A DNA stretch of 64,000 nucleotides from Opitutales bacterium. GTDB lineage: Bacteria > Verrucomicrobiota > Verrucomicrobiia > Opitutales > UBA2995. Numbering within the stretch: position 1 is the stretch's first letter; each line of letters begins with the position of its first letter. Below the pieces are notes generated by a model that was given only the letters and a program-made list of their open reading frames with translations, was not told the DNA's origin and did no database searches. Shown here piece after piece: positions 41,505 through 49,451 of this stretch. The translations under genes and the position numbers were made by a program. Where the stretch lies: assembly GCA_022824405.1 (NCBI GenBank), contig JAJDZZ010000075.1:1-64000 (forward strand). Direction: 5' to 3'.

Positions 41505-42785
41505 CTAAACGATGGCGCCATCCGGTAAAACCGCGTTCTTCAGGATCACGATCACCCCGTCGCGCACGAAATAACCGTCCCCTTTCGACCCGTCCGAATG
41601 CCCCTCCGGGGAAATGTGGACGTTGTCCCCGATCCGTGCGTTCTTGTCCAGAATGGCGTTGCGGACGATGCAATTCCGGCCCACCCCGACATTGGGGCGC
41701 CCCATGGCGCGATTGGCTTCGATTTCATCGGGGGTTTCGTAGTAATCGCTCCCCATCATCACGGTTCGCTCCAGTTTGGAACCCTCCCTGATAGTGGAAC
41801 GCACCCCGATGGAGGATTCTTTCAATTGCGCCCCGCGCACGATACATCCGTCCGCCACGATAGCACGATCCATCGCACAATTACTGATTCTCGAAGCCGG
41901 GAGGAAACGGGCATGCGTATACACCGGGTAATCGTTCTCAAAAAAGTCAAAGGGAGGATACTCCCGGGTGAAGGAGAGATTGGCCTCAAAAAACGCGCCG
42001 ACCGTCCCGATATCCTCCCAGTAGTCATCGAAAACATAACTGCAAAGTTTGCGCTTTCCCAAAAGGGAAGGAATCACTTCTTTCCCGAAGTCGGTCATGT
42101 CGTTTTGCAGGGATTTTCGAAGCACCTCGCGGTCGAATAAATATATCCCCATGGAAGCCAGGCAGTGTTTTTCCTCCACTTTACGATCGATTTTTCTTTC
42201 CAGGGCCTGGCCTATGGCCAAATCTTCGATCACGGCCGGGTCGGTGGGTTTTTCCACAAATTCGGTAATGCTCAAATCGTCCTCTACCCGCATCAGTCCC
42301 AGGCCACGCACCTGACTTATCGGCATCGCTTTTGCCGCGATGGTCGCCTCCGCTCCGGTTTTAATGTGTTGGGCGATAAGCTCGTTGAAATTCATTCGGT
42401 AAAGCTGGTCCCCCGATAAGATGAGCAGGTAATCGAATTCGAAATTGCCGAAATGATGCAGGTTCTGCCTTACCGCGTCCGCCGTCCCCTGATACCAATT
42501 GGCATCCTCGGAGGTTTGTTCCGCGGCCAGAATGTCGACGAACCCCCCCCCGAAATGATCGAACTTGTAGGATTCCCGGATGTGCCGGTGGAGGGATGCG
42601 GTGTTGAATTGGGTCAGCAGATAAATCCGGTTCAGACCCGAGTTCAAACAGTTGCTTATGGGGATATCCACCAAACGGTATTTCCCCGCCAGTGGCACGG
42701 CTGGTTTACAACGTACTCTGGTAAGGGGGTAAAGACGAGCCCCGCGGCCACCGCCCATGATTACAGATAAAATCCTTGGGGACAT
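41505..42785 (-). CDS. glgC: Glucose-1-phosphate adenylyltransferase
   Basis: It makes ADP-glucose for glycogen or related glucans. The 426-aa protein starts at the ATG at 42785 (MSPRILSVIMGGGRGARLYPLT), with the nucleotide loop GGGRGARLYPLTRVRCKPAVP, YQGTADAVRQNLHH, ILSGDQLYRMNF, FVEKPTDP and a C-terminal left-handed beta helix (SSIGVRSTIREGSKLERTV). The start 15 codons upstream is unlikely. It is divergent from glmS; the 65-base gap carries both promoters. Confidence 0.94.
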   Translation of the reverse strand: MSPRILSVIMGGGRGARLYPLTRVRCKPAVPLAGKYRLVDIPISNCLNSGLNRIYLLTQFNTASLHRHIRESYKFDHFGGGFVDILAAEQTSEDANWYQGTADAVRQNLHHFGNFEFDYLLILSGDQLYRMNFNELIAQHIKTGAEATIAAKAMPISQVRGLGLMRVEDDLSITEFVEKPTDPAVIEDLAIGQALERKIDRKVEEKHCLASMGIYLFDREVLRKSLQNDMTDFGKEVIPSLLGKRKLCSYVFDDYWEDIGTVGAFFEANLSFTREYPPFDFFENDYPVYTHARFLPASRISNCAMDRAIVADGCIVRGAQLKESSIGVRSTIREGSKLERTVMMGSDYYETPDEIEANRAMGRPNVGVGRNCIVRNAILDKNARIGDNVHISPEGHSDGSKGDGYFVRDGVIVILKNAVLPDGAIV

Positions 42786-42850
42786 AAGAAAATTGTTTTC
42801 TGGCTTCCACAGGGCATCATTTCGAGCCATTAATTCAGGACAATCTAAAA

Positions 42851-44701
42851 ATGTGTGGAATTGTCGGATACCTGGGCGGAGGGAATGCCACTGGCATTTT
42901 GCTGGAGGGGTTGCAGCGGTTGGAATACAGGGGGTACGACTCGGCCGGTTTGGCTACCAGCCACCGGGGCTCCCTGCAGGTTGCCAAAAGGGTTGGACGG
43001 GTGAAAAAGTTGGCCGGAGCGGTTTCAGGGCAAACGAGCCGGGCAAAATTGGGCATTTGCCACACCCGCTGGGCCACCCATGGCGGGGTGACCGAGGAAA
43101 ACGCCCATCCCCATCTCAGTTGCGACGGAAAAATCGCCCTGGTCCACAACGGGGTAATCGAGAATTACCTTCCCATCAAAAAATTTCTTCAGTCGGCGGG
43201 CTTTACTTTTTCTTCGCAGACGGATACCGAAATTCTCTCCAATTTGATTGCCTACCATTACCGTAAGGAACCGGAAGGCGGAGAAACCAGCCGGTTGTTC
43301 GAAAGCGTCCGCAAATCCCTGCGACAGGTGGAGGGAACCTACGGAATAGCCGTCATCTGCGCGGATTGCCCCAGTGAAATTATCGGGGCCAGGAACGGAT
43401 CCCCTCTGATTCTCGGAGTGGGGAGGAATGAGATTCTCCTGGCCAGCGACGTGGCTGGCCTGGTCAGTAGAACGGCAAAGGTGGTATACCTGAAAGATGG
43501 GGAAATCGTCCACGTCCGCGAGGGAGACTTTTCCATTTCCACCCTTGACGCCGAGGCCATCCGCCCCGTCATCGACGAGGTGGACTGGGACGTCTCGGAG
43601 AGCGCCCTGGGCCATTACACGCATTACATGTTAAAAGAAATTTTCGATCAACCCGAAGCGCTGGAAAATGCCATGCGGGGCCGGTTCGCCAGGGACGGGA
43701 GTACGGCCAAATTTGGCGGCTTGAATGTCACTCCACAGGAATTGCGGCAAATCGACCGCATCATGTTTTGCGGGTGCGGCACGGCTTGGCACGCCTGTCT
43801 GAGCCTGGAGTTCCTCATCGAAAAGTATGCCCGCATCCCCGTCGAGGTGGAATACGCCTCCGAATTCCGTTACCGCAACGCGCCGCTGGACAAAAATACC
43901 CTCTTTATGGTGGTGAGTCAGTCCGGGGAAACGATCGATACCCTGGCGGCCTTGCGCGAATCGAAAAGGAAGGGTTACACCTCCCTGGCCATCACGAATG
44001 TAGTGGGGTCCACCATTGCGCGGGAATCCGACGGAGGTATTTACCAGCATGCCGGTCCGGAAATCGGGGTGGCATCGACCAAGGCTTTTACTTCCCAGCT
44101 TCTCCTTGGCGCCATGCTGGCCCTCTACCTGGGGCGGCTGCGGGATATGAGCTTCAACGATGGGGTCGAGTTTGTAGAGGGGCTCAAAACCGCTCCGGAA
44201 AAAGCCGGGGCAATACTGCGGCATTGCAACCAAATCAAGGACATCGCCCTGAAATACGCCCGCAAGAATGATTTTTTGTTCCTGGGCCGCCTGAGCATGT
44301 TCCCCATCGCTTTGGAAGGGGCTCTGAAACTCAAGGAGATTTCCTACATCCACGCCGAGGGCTATCCGGCCGCGGAAATGAAACATGGGCCCATTGCCTT
44401 GGTCAGCGCAGACTGTCCCACCCTATGCTTTGCCACTGAAAAGGATACCCTCAGTAAAGTGATTTCCAATATGCAGGAGGTCAAAGCCCGCAATGGAGAG
44501 GTTATCGCGGTCCGCAGCGATTCGTGCCGATTGCCCGAGGGCCTGGCCGATGATGAAATTGTCATTCCAGACGCACATGGAGCGATAATGCCCCTGTTAG
44601 CGGCAATTCCCATGCAACTTCTCAGCTACTACATCGCCGTGGAACGCGGTTGCGATGTGGATAAACCCCGCAATCTGGCCAAATCGGTCACCGTCGAATA
44701 A
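42851..44701 (+). CDS. glmS: Glutamine-fructose-6-phosphate aminotransferase (isomerizing)
   Basis: GlmS makes glucosamine 6-phosphate, the entry to UDP-GlcNAc for peptidoglycan and LPS. The 616-aa protein begins MCGIVGYLGGG with the nucleophile Cys2, has the glutaminase segment LEYRGYDSAG and GICHTRWATHG-type loop, and two SIS domains with MVVSQSGETIDTLAAL and GRLSMFPIALEGALKLKEISYIHAEGYPA. The C-terminus NLAKSVTVE is standard. No GlmS ribozyme-like sequence is evident. Confidence 0.97.
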   Translation: MCGIVGYLGGGNATGILLEGLQRLEYRGYDSAGLATSHRGSLQVAKRVGRVKKLAGAVSGQTSRAKLGICHTRWATHGGVTEENAHPHLSCDGKIALVHNGVIENYLPIKKFLQSAGFTFSSQTDTEILSNLIAYHYRKEPEGGETSRLFESVRKSLRQVEGTYGIAVICADCPSEIIGARNGSPLILGVGRNEILLASDVAGLVSRTAKVVYLKDGEIVHVREGDFSISTLDAEAIRPVIDEVDWDVSESALGHYTHYMLKEIFDQPEALENAMRGRFARDGSTAKFGGLNVTPQELRQIDRIMFCGCGTAWHACLSLEFLIEKYARIPVEVEYASEFRYRNAPLDKNTLFMVVSQSGETIDTLAALRESKRKGYTSLAITNVVGSTIARESDGGIYQHAGPEIGVASTKAFTSQLLLGAMLALYLGRLRDMSFNDGVEFVEGLKTAPEKAGAILRHCNQIKDIALKYARKNDFLFLGRLSMFPIALEGALKLKEISYIHAEGYPAAEMKHGPIALVSADCPTLCFATEKDTLSKVISNMQEVKARNGEVIAVRSDSCRLPEGLADDEIVIPDAHGAIMPLLAAIPMQLLSYYIAVERGCDVDKPRNLAKSVTVE

Positions 44702-44802
44702 TAGGTGAGAGGGCAAATAGGGAAGTTTCGTCCGCCCCGGCGGCAGCGCCGCAGAAGGGGCCAACGGACCAATCCCAACTGACGAGATCGCAACTGAGCG
44801 GG

Positions 44803-45711
44803 ATGCAGATCTACATGCGGGAAATTGGCCAGATCGACCTCCTCACCCCGGAGCAGGAAGTCAAACTGGCCCAAAAGATCCGGGAGGGAGATACCCCGGC
44901 CCGTCATCTCATGATCAAGGCCAATCTGCGCCTGGTGGTAAAAATCGCCCGCGATTATTCCAACTTCGGCCTGCCTCTGGGCGATATTATCAGCGAGGGG
45001 AACATCGGGTTGATAAAAGCGGTGGACCGTTTCGACCCTCAAAAGGGCGGAAAATTCAGCACCTATGCCGCTTGGTGGATCAAGCAATCCATCAGACGGG
45101 CTTTGGCCAGGCAGGGTAAAACCATCGGCTTCCCCGTTCACCTGGTGGATAAGATCGCCAAGATCAGAAGAATTACCCTTCAGCTCTCCGGGGAACTGGG
45201 GCGCGATCCCACCGAGGAAGAGGTGGCTTCGCAGGTGGGTTTGCCCGCCCATAAGATCGCCCACTTGAAAAGCGTCAGCATCCGGCCCGCCTCCCTGGAC
45301 GCCCCGGTTGGAGAAAATCGATCCATCTCCTTTGGCGAGGTCATCGGCGACGAAAATGCCTTGAGTCCCTTTGAAAACCTGGACAACAAATCCCTGGCCA
45401 TGGAAATTTCCCAAACCATCGGGCAACTGGATGAGCGGGAAGAGAAGATCATTCGGTTGCGGTTCGGGTTGGATGGCGGATCACCCAGGACCCTGGAAGA
45501 GGTGGGACAGGTTTTCGGCATCACCCGCGAACGGGTCCGCCAACTGCAGAATGCCTCTCTCATCCGAATGCGCCGGGTGATGGCCGAAAGGAATAGACAA
45601 CGGACCCGCCGGGAACTCGAAGAAAAGGAACGTCAACGCCGCCGCATGAAGGTCCTCAAGGAATTCTTCGATGCCAAGCGCAAGGAAAGGGGAGAAAAGG
45701 AAGAAGGATGA
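44803..45711 (+). CDS. Sigma-70 family RNA polymerase sigma factor (group 1/2)
   Basis: A 302-aa sigma factor with region 1.2 (MQIYMREIGQIDLLTPEQEV), region 2 (NLRLVVKIARDYSNFGLPLGDIISEGNIGLIKAVDRFD, then FSTYAAWWIKQSIRRAL), region 3, and region 4 helix-turn-helix (RTLEEVGQVFGITRERVRQLQ). The first ATG available is at 44803; the frame upstream has no ATG, GTG or TTG start before glmS. Region 1.1 of a vegetative RpoD is therefore missing, so this is either a short primary sigma or an RpoS-type alternative. A charged C-terminal tail (RQRRRMKVLKEFFDAKRKERG) extends beyond region 4. Confidence 0.9.
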   Translation: MQIYMREIGQIDLLTPEQEVKLAQKIREGDTPARHLMIKANLRLVVKIARDYSNFGLPLGDIISEGNIGLIKAVDRFDPQKGGKFSTYAAWWIKQSIRRALARQGKTIGFPVHLVDKIAKIRRITLQLSGELGRDPTEEEVASQVGLPAHKIAHLKSVSIRPASLDAPVGENRSISFGEVIGDENALSPFENLDNKSLAMEISQTIGQLDEREEKIIRLRFGLDGGSPRTLEEVGQVFGITRERVRQLQNASLIRMRRVMAERNRQRTRRELEEKERQRRRMKVLKEFFDAKRKERGEKEEG

Positions 45712-45820
45712 AGGAAGAAGGTTAGAGGTGCTGATATTAATCGTGATCGATTGAGTATGAAGAAGAAGGAATCTCGCAAAGCATGCCGAGAACGCAAAGA
45801 TATGGATACAAAATACCCTG

Positions 45821-45845
45821 GATTACACGGATAGGCACGGATAGA
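45821..45845. repeat. Intergenic CACGGAT repeat, copy 2
   Basis: GATTACACGGATAGGCACGG and the following ATAGA recall the copy at 9744-9776. It sits in the gap 45712-45913, beside a small hairpin AACGCC-AAC-GGCGTT (about 45852-45866). No gene is seen in this gap. Confidence 0.45.
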
Positions 45846-45913
45846 AATTCTAACGCCAACGGCGTTGAACGCCAAAGCGCAGCAGAAGATTTGTTAGATA
45901 TTCGGGCTACAGC

Positions 45914-47578
45914 TCAGTCTTCCTTTGTCGCCTCGTCCAGTATATCCCCCAAGGACATGAGGTCTACCCCTTCCTTAGGCGCATCGAAAGCGGCTCTTTC
46001 CGCAGCCAGTTCCGTTACGCTGTAGCTGGCCGCTTTGATACTCAGGCCGATGCGACGCTCATCGTGGTCGATTTTGATGACGCGGGCCGTTACGACCTGA
46101 CCGATCGAAACGATTTCTTTGATTTTTTCCACGCGATCTTCGTGGATCTGGCTTATGTGAACCAAACCGTCGATGCCGTCCCTAAGTTCGACGAATGCTC
46201 CGTAGGAAGTGATCTTGGAGATCTTGCCCTCGACCACGTCCCCGATTCGGAAGAAAGTTTCGATGCTCTCCCATGGATCGGTGGAGAGTTGTTTGATGCC
46301 AAGCGAGATGCGTTGCTGATCCGGGACTACATCGAGCACGATGGCCTCCAACTCCTCGCCTTTCCTCAGAACTTCATTGGGGTGATTGACTTTGCGAGTC
46401 CAGGACATGTCGGAAACGTGCACCATCCCGTCGATTCCCTCTTCCAGTTCGACGAATGCCCCATAGGTGGTAATATTGCGAACCTTCCCGCGAACCCGCG
46501 CCCCTACCGGATAGTTGTGCACGACCATATCCCAGGGATTTGCTTCGAGTTGGCGGATCCCGAGTGAGATTTTCTGATCCTCCTTCTGAATGCCCAATAC
46601 GACCGCCCCGATCGTATCGCCCACGCGGAGCATATCCCCCGGCCTGGTGATGCGTTTGGTCCAGGACAATTCGGTGACGTGAACCAGGCCCTCGACCCCT
46701 TCTTCCAGTTCGATAAAGGCGCCGTATGGCACGAGGTTGACCACCCGGCCCTCAACCCTTCCGCCAATCGGATAACGTATTTCGATGTCATCCCACGGAT
46801 TCGAGGTCAGTTGCTTGAGGCCGAGGGATACGCGCTCCTTCTCCCGGTCCACTTCGATGATCATGATGTCGATCTGTTCCCCGATCTTGACCATCTCGCT
46901 GGGATGGGAAATCCGGCCCCAGCTCATGTCGGTAATGTGGAGCAATCCGTCCAGGCCATCGAGATCGATGAAGGCGCCATAGTCGGTGATGTTTTTCACC
47001 GTCCCGCGACGGGTATCCCCGGGTTGCACCTCGGCCAGTATTTTCTGACGCTTTACCTTCCTTTGTTCCTCAATGAGTTCACGACGGGAAATAACGATGT
47101 TTTTGCGGTCCTGATTGATTTTCAGGACTTTGAAGTCGTAGGTCTGGCCCACGTACTGTTCCAGATTCTTGGGGGGTTGAATATCTATCTGGGAGGCGGG
47201 CAGGAAAGCGTCGACCCCGATGCTCACGATCAGCCCCCCCTTGACCTTCGACTTTACCCGACCCGATACAACCGTGCCTTCCTCGTAATTGGAGAGAATT
47301 TCCTCCCAGTTTTTCTTTTGCTCGGCCTTGTCGAAGGATATAACCGGGTTGCCCTCCTTGTCTTCGATCTTGTCGAGAAAAACTTCGATCTCCTGTCCGA
47401 TTTCCAAATCTCCCAGATCGACAAATTCGTGCCCGGCAATGTTCCCTTCCGATTTTGCGCCAATGTCGACGACGACTTCATTTTGGCGGATTTCAATGAT
47501 GGTTCCCTTGATAATGGAACCCTCTTTCAGATTCTCAAAGTTTTGCCCCTTTAGAAGTTCTTCCATTAAGGTGCTCAT
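45914..47578 (-). CDS. rpsA: 30S ribosomal protein S1
   Basis: S1 recruits mRNA to the 30S subunit. The 554-aa protein has six S1 (OB-fold) repeats; the repeated core is visible as GTVKNITDYGAFIDLDGLDGLLHITDMSWGRISHP and related blocks ending VHVTELSWTKRI, VHVSDMSWTRKV and VHISQIHEDRVEK. Family order and length match. Its leader contains an 18-base palindrome 20-37 bases upstream of the ATG. Confidence 0.97.
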   Translation of the reverse strand: MSTLMEELLKGQNFENLKEGSIIKGTIIEIRQNEVVVDIGAKSEGNIAGHEFVDLGDLEIGQEIEVFLDKIEDKEGNPVISFDKAEQKKNWEEILSNYEEGTVVSGRVKSKVKGGLIVSIGVDAFLPASQIDIQPPKNLEQYVGQTYDFKVLKINQDRKNIVISRRELIEEQRKVKRQKILAEVQPGDTRRGTVKNITDYGAFIDLDGLDGLLHITDMSWGRISHPSEMVKIGEQIDIMIIEVDREKERVSLGLKQLTSNPWDDIEIRYPIGGRVEGRVVNLVPYGAFIELEEGVEGLVHVTELSWTKRITRPGDMLRVGDTIGAVVLGIQKEDQKISLGIRQLEANPWDMVVHNYPVGARVRGKVRNITTYGAFVELEEGIDGMVHVSDMSWTRKVNHPNEVLRKGEELEAIVLDVVPDQQRISLGIKQLSTDPWESIETFFRIGDVVEGKISKITSYGAFVELRDGIDGLVHISQIHEDRVEKIKEIVSIGQVVTARVIKIDHDERRIGLSIKAASYSVTELAAERAAFDAPKEGVDLMSLGDILDEATKED

Positions 47579-47597
47579 AATAAGCGTTGTTCGATAA

Positions 47598-47615
47598 CTT
47601 TCCCCTTGGGGAAAG
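47598..47615. promoter_or_regulatory. 18-bp perfect palindrome in the rpsA leader
   Basis: CTTTCCCCTTGGGGAAAG is an exact palindrome 20 bases upstream of the rpsA start. As RNA it could form a 7-bp stem with a CUUG tetraloop; as DNA it could be an operator. S1 autoregulation through its leader is known in E. coli; use of this element here is inference. Upstream is an AT-rich stretch with a TTGACC and a TATAAA that are not well spaced. Confidence 0.5.
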
Positions 47616-47654
47616 GCATTTATAATTAGTTAATGGTCAATAATTTATGGATTA

Positions 47655-47688
47655 CCCTGCCGCCACCTGATCGATGGGTGGGCAGGGC
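47655..47688. terminator. GC-rich hairpin between rpsA and hisG
   Basis: CCCTGCC and GGCAGGG arms at 47656-47688 with a further CACC/GGTG pairing form an imperfect stem. It follows the hisG stop by about 90 bases in the direction of transcription. It lacks a clear T-run, so terminator function is uncertain. Confidence 0.3.
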
Positions 47689-47777
47689 GGAAAAGGACAT
47701 CAGCATGGCAGGCAAAGTGCCAGTTTCAAGAATTTTATTGGCGATTACCCGTCCTTGCCAGACCTGCCGCTTCCCCG

Positions 47778-48656
47778 TCAGTATACCACCTTGTTGAGTG
47801 GGTATTCGATGATGCCTTCGGCTCCGATGTCCTTGAGAGCCGGGATAATTTCGCGAACCACCGTTTCGTCGATAATGGTCTCGACCGCCACCCATTGTTC
47901 GTCCCCCAGGGCGGAAATGGTGGGATTGCGCAGGGCCGGCAATTCGGCCAGGAGACGTTCCAGATGGTCTTTTCGTATATTCAGCTTCAGCCCCACCTTG
48001 CCGGTGGCCTCCAAGGCGGCTTGCAGAAGCAGGCTGATTTGTTCGATCTTTCGCCTTTTCTCCGGTTGGGCCCAACTGTCCTGGTTGGCGATCAATTTGG
48101 TATTGGTTTCCAGGATGGTATCCACCACCCGCAATTTGTTGGCCCGAAGGGAACTGCCCGTTTCCGTCAGGTCGACGATCGCATCCACCAGGTCGGGCGC
48201 CTTGACTTCGGTCGCTCCCCAGGAAAACTCGATGTTCGGCCCTATCCCCTTTTCCTCAAAATACTGGCGGGTGATATTGACCACCTCGGTAGCCACAAAT
48301 TTTCCCTCCAGGTCCTCCGGCTTTCTTATGGGGGAACCCTCGGGAACGGCCAGCACCCACCGCGACTTCCTGCTCGAAGCCCTGCTGTAGATCAAATCGC
48401 ACACTTCCACCACGTCCGATCTGTTTTCCACCACCCAATCCCAACCGGTCAGACCGCAGTCGAAAAACCCATGTTCCACGTAGCGGCTGATTTCCTGAGC
48501 CCGCACAAACCGGCCGTCCAGTTCCGGGTCATCCAGCACCGGACGATAGGACCGCGAGCTTTTGGCGATGCTGAACCCAGCCTTGGCAAAAAGCGCTATA
48601 GTGGATGCTTCCAGGCTGCCCTTGGGCAGTCCCAGCATGAGCAATGGCGATTTCAT
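47778..48656 (-). CDS. hisG: ATP phosphoribosyltransferase, long form
   Basis: HisG starts histidine synthesis by joining ATP and PRPP. The 292-aa protein (ATG at 48656) is the long form with the regulatory C-terminal domain, so HisZ should not be needed. Segments: LLMLGLPKGSLEAST, GLTGWDWVVE, FVATEVVNITRQYFE, DAIVDLTETGSSLRANKL (PRPP-binding), and the C-terminal ALGDEQWVAVETIIDETVVREIIPALK. An ATG 12 bases upstream is possible. Other his genes are not nearby. Confidence 0.95.
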   Translation of the reverse strand: MKSPLLMLGLPKGSLEASTIALFAKAGFSIAKSSRSYRPVLDDPELDGRFVRAQEISRYVEHGFFDCGLTGWDWVVENRSDVVEVCDLIYSRASSRKSRWVLAVPEGSPIRKPEDLEGKFVATEVVNITRQYFEEKGIGPNIEFSWGATEVKAPDLVDAIVDLTETGSSLRANKLRVVDTILETNTKLIANQDSWAQPEKRRKIEQISLLLQAALEATGKVGLKLNIRKDHLERLLAELPALRNPTISALGDEQWVAVETIIDETVVREIIPALKDIGAEGIIEYPLNKVVY

Positions 48657-48827
48657 GGCAGTAATCAAACCGACATTGCTACCCGATCACGGAGCCACAA
48701 CAAAAAAATTATCTCGGCCGAGGCGAAAATCAGAGCATTTCAACGCTTTCTTCTCCTCTTGGCCGGGGAGATATTGCAGCGTCATCAGGGGCTCCGGGCA
48801 ATGGGACGCAGCGGGCTAGGCCGGGAG

Positions 48828-49181
48828 CTAGGCCGGAACAGACTTGGGGTTCGGCCCGTACTGATTCTCACCGTCTTGACTATCCAACACCGCAAAAACC
48901 AGGATAACAATTGTCCCGACGATGGGTACCAATATTAGGAGCACCCACCATCCGCTGCGGCCGGTATCGTGTAGCCTCCTGAACAACACGGCGAAACTTG
49001 GAATAAAAACGGCCAGCCCGTAGAGAAGCCCGAGAAAGGGCGCAATGCCAGCCAATCCTTCGATCAAGCTCAACAGAATCGAGATAATGCTACTGAAGAG
49101 AACGAAAAACCAATATTCCCTCCGTCTTGCCCGACCCCTGAACACCGCATATTTCTTTAAGACCTCAATATACCACTTCAT
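48828..49181 (-). CDS. DUF805 membrane protein
   Basis: A 117-aa protein of the DUF805 family: MKWYIEVLKKYAVFRGRARRREYWFFVLF opens it, followed by three hydrophobic segments and the conserved RRLHDTGRSGWWVLL. Its function is unknown in any organism I can recall. A direct repeat GCTAGGCCGG lies at its 3' end (48815-48836) and overlaps the stop. Confidence 0.9.
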   Translation of the reverse strand: MKWYIEVLKKYAVFRGRARRREYWFFVLFSSIISILLSLIEGLAGIAPFLGLLYGLAVFIPSFAVLFRRLHDTGRSGWWVLLILVPIVGTIVILVFAVLDSQDGENQYGPNPKSVPA

Positions 49182-49451
49182 GTTATTTCCTCCATATTTC
49201 CGTTATATCGCCTGGAGCGACCATTGAATTTTGAGGCCTATGCCAGAGCAAGGATCGCCCACAAATTGTGCAACCATGGGCTATCGATCCGTCAGGTCAA
49301 ATCCGAATATCCTGACCGAAACTTCGGAATTTGGGTTTCCGGAGAAAATTACTTGTTATCGGGGAATCTCTGCTCAACCCTGAAGAGTTCCGCAATTCAT
49401 GGTGTTCCCATCCCTAGTCAACCGCCCATTCCCGTCGCGTCCGCCCCGGTC
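49182..49451. other. Gap upstream of the pilus-like operon
   Basis: This 270-base gap separates the DUF805 gene from the PilM/PilN-type gene. An open frame with a TTG at 49224 would extend the next protein by 76 residues; that part lacks family likeness, so I treat it as non-coding leader. No hairpin or clear promoter is visible. Confidence 0.4.

Noticed and set aside
42851-42860. glmS ribozyme in the glmS leader
   Set aside because: The leader between glgC and glmS is only 65 bases and shows no ribozyme core.
49224-49451. 76-residue N-terminal extension of the PilM-PilN protein from a TTG
   Set aside because: The extra sequence has no family likeness, and the actin-like domain begins right after the ATG at 49452.
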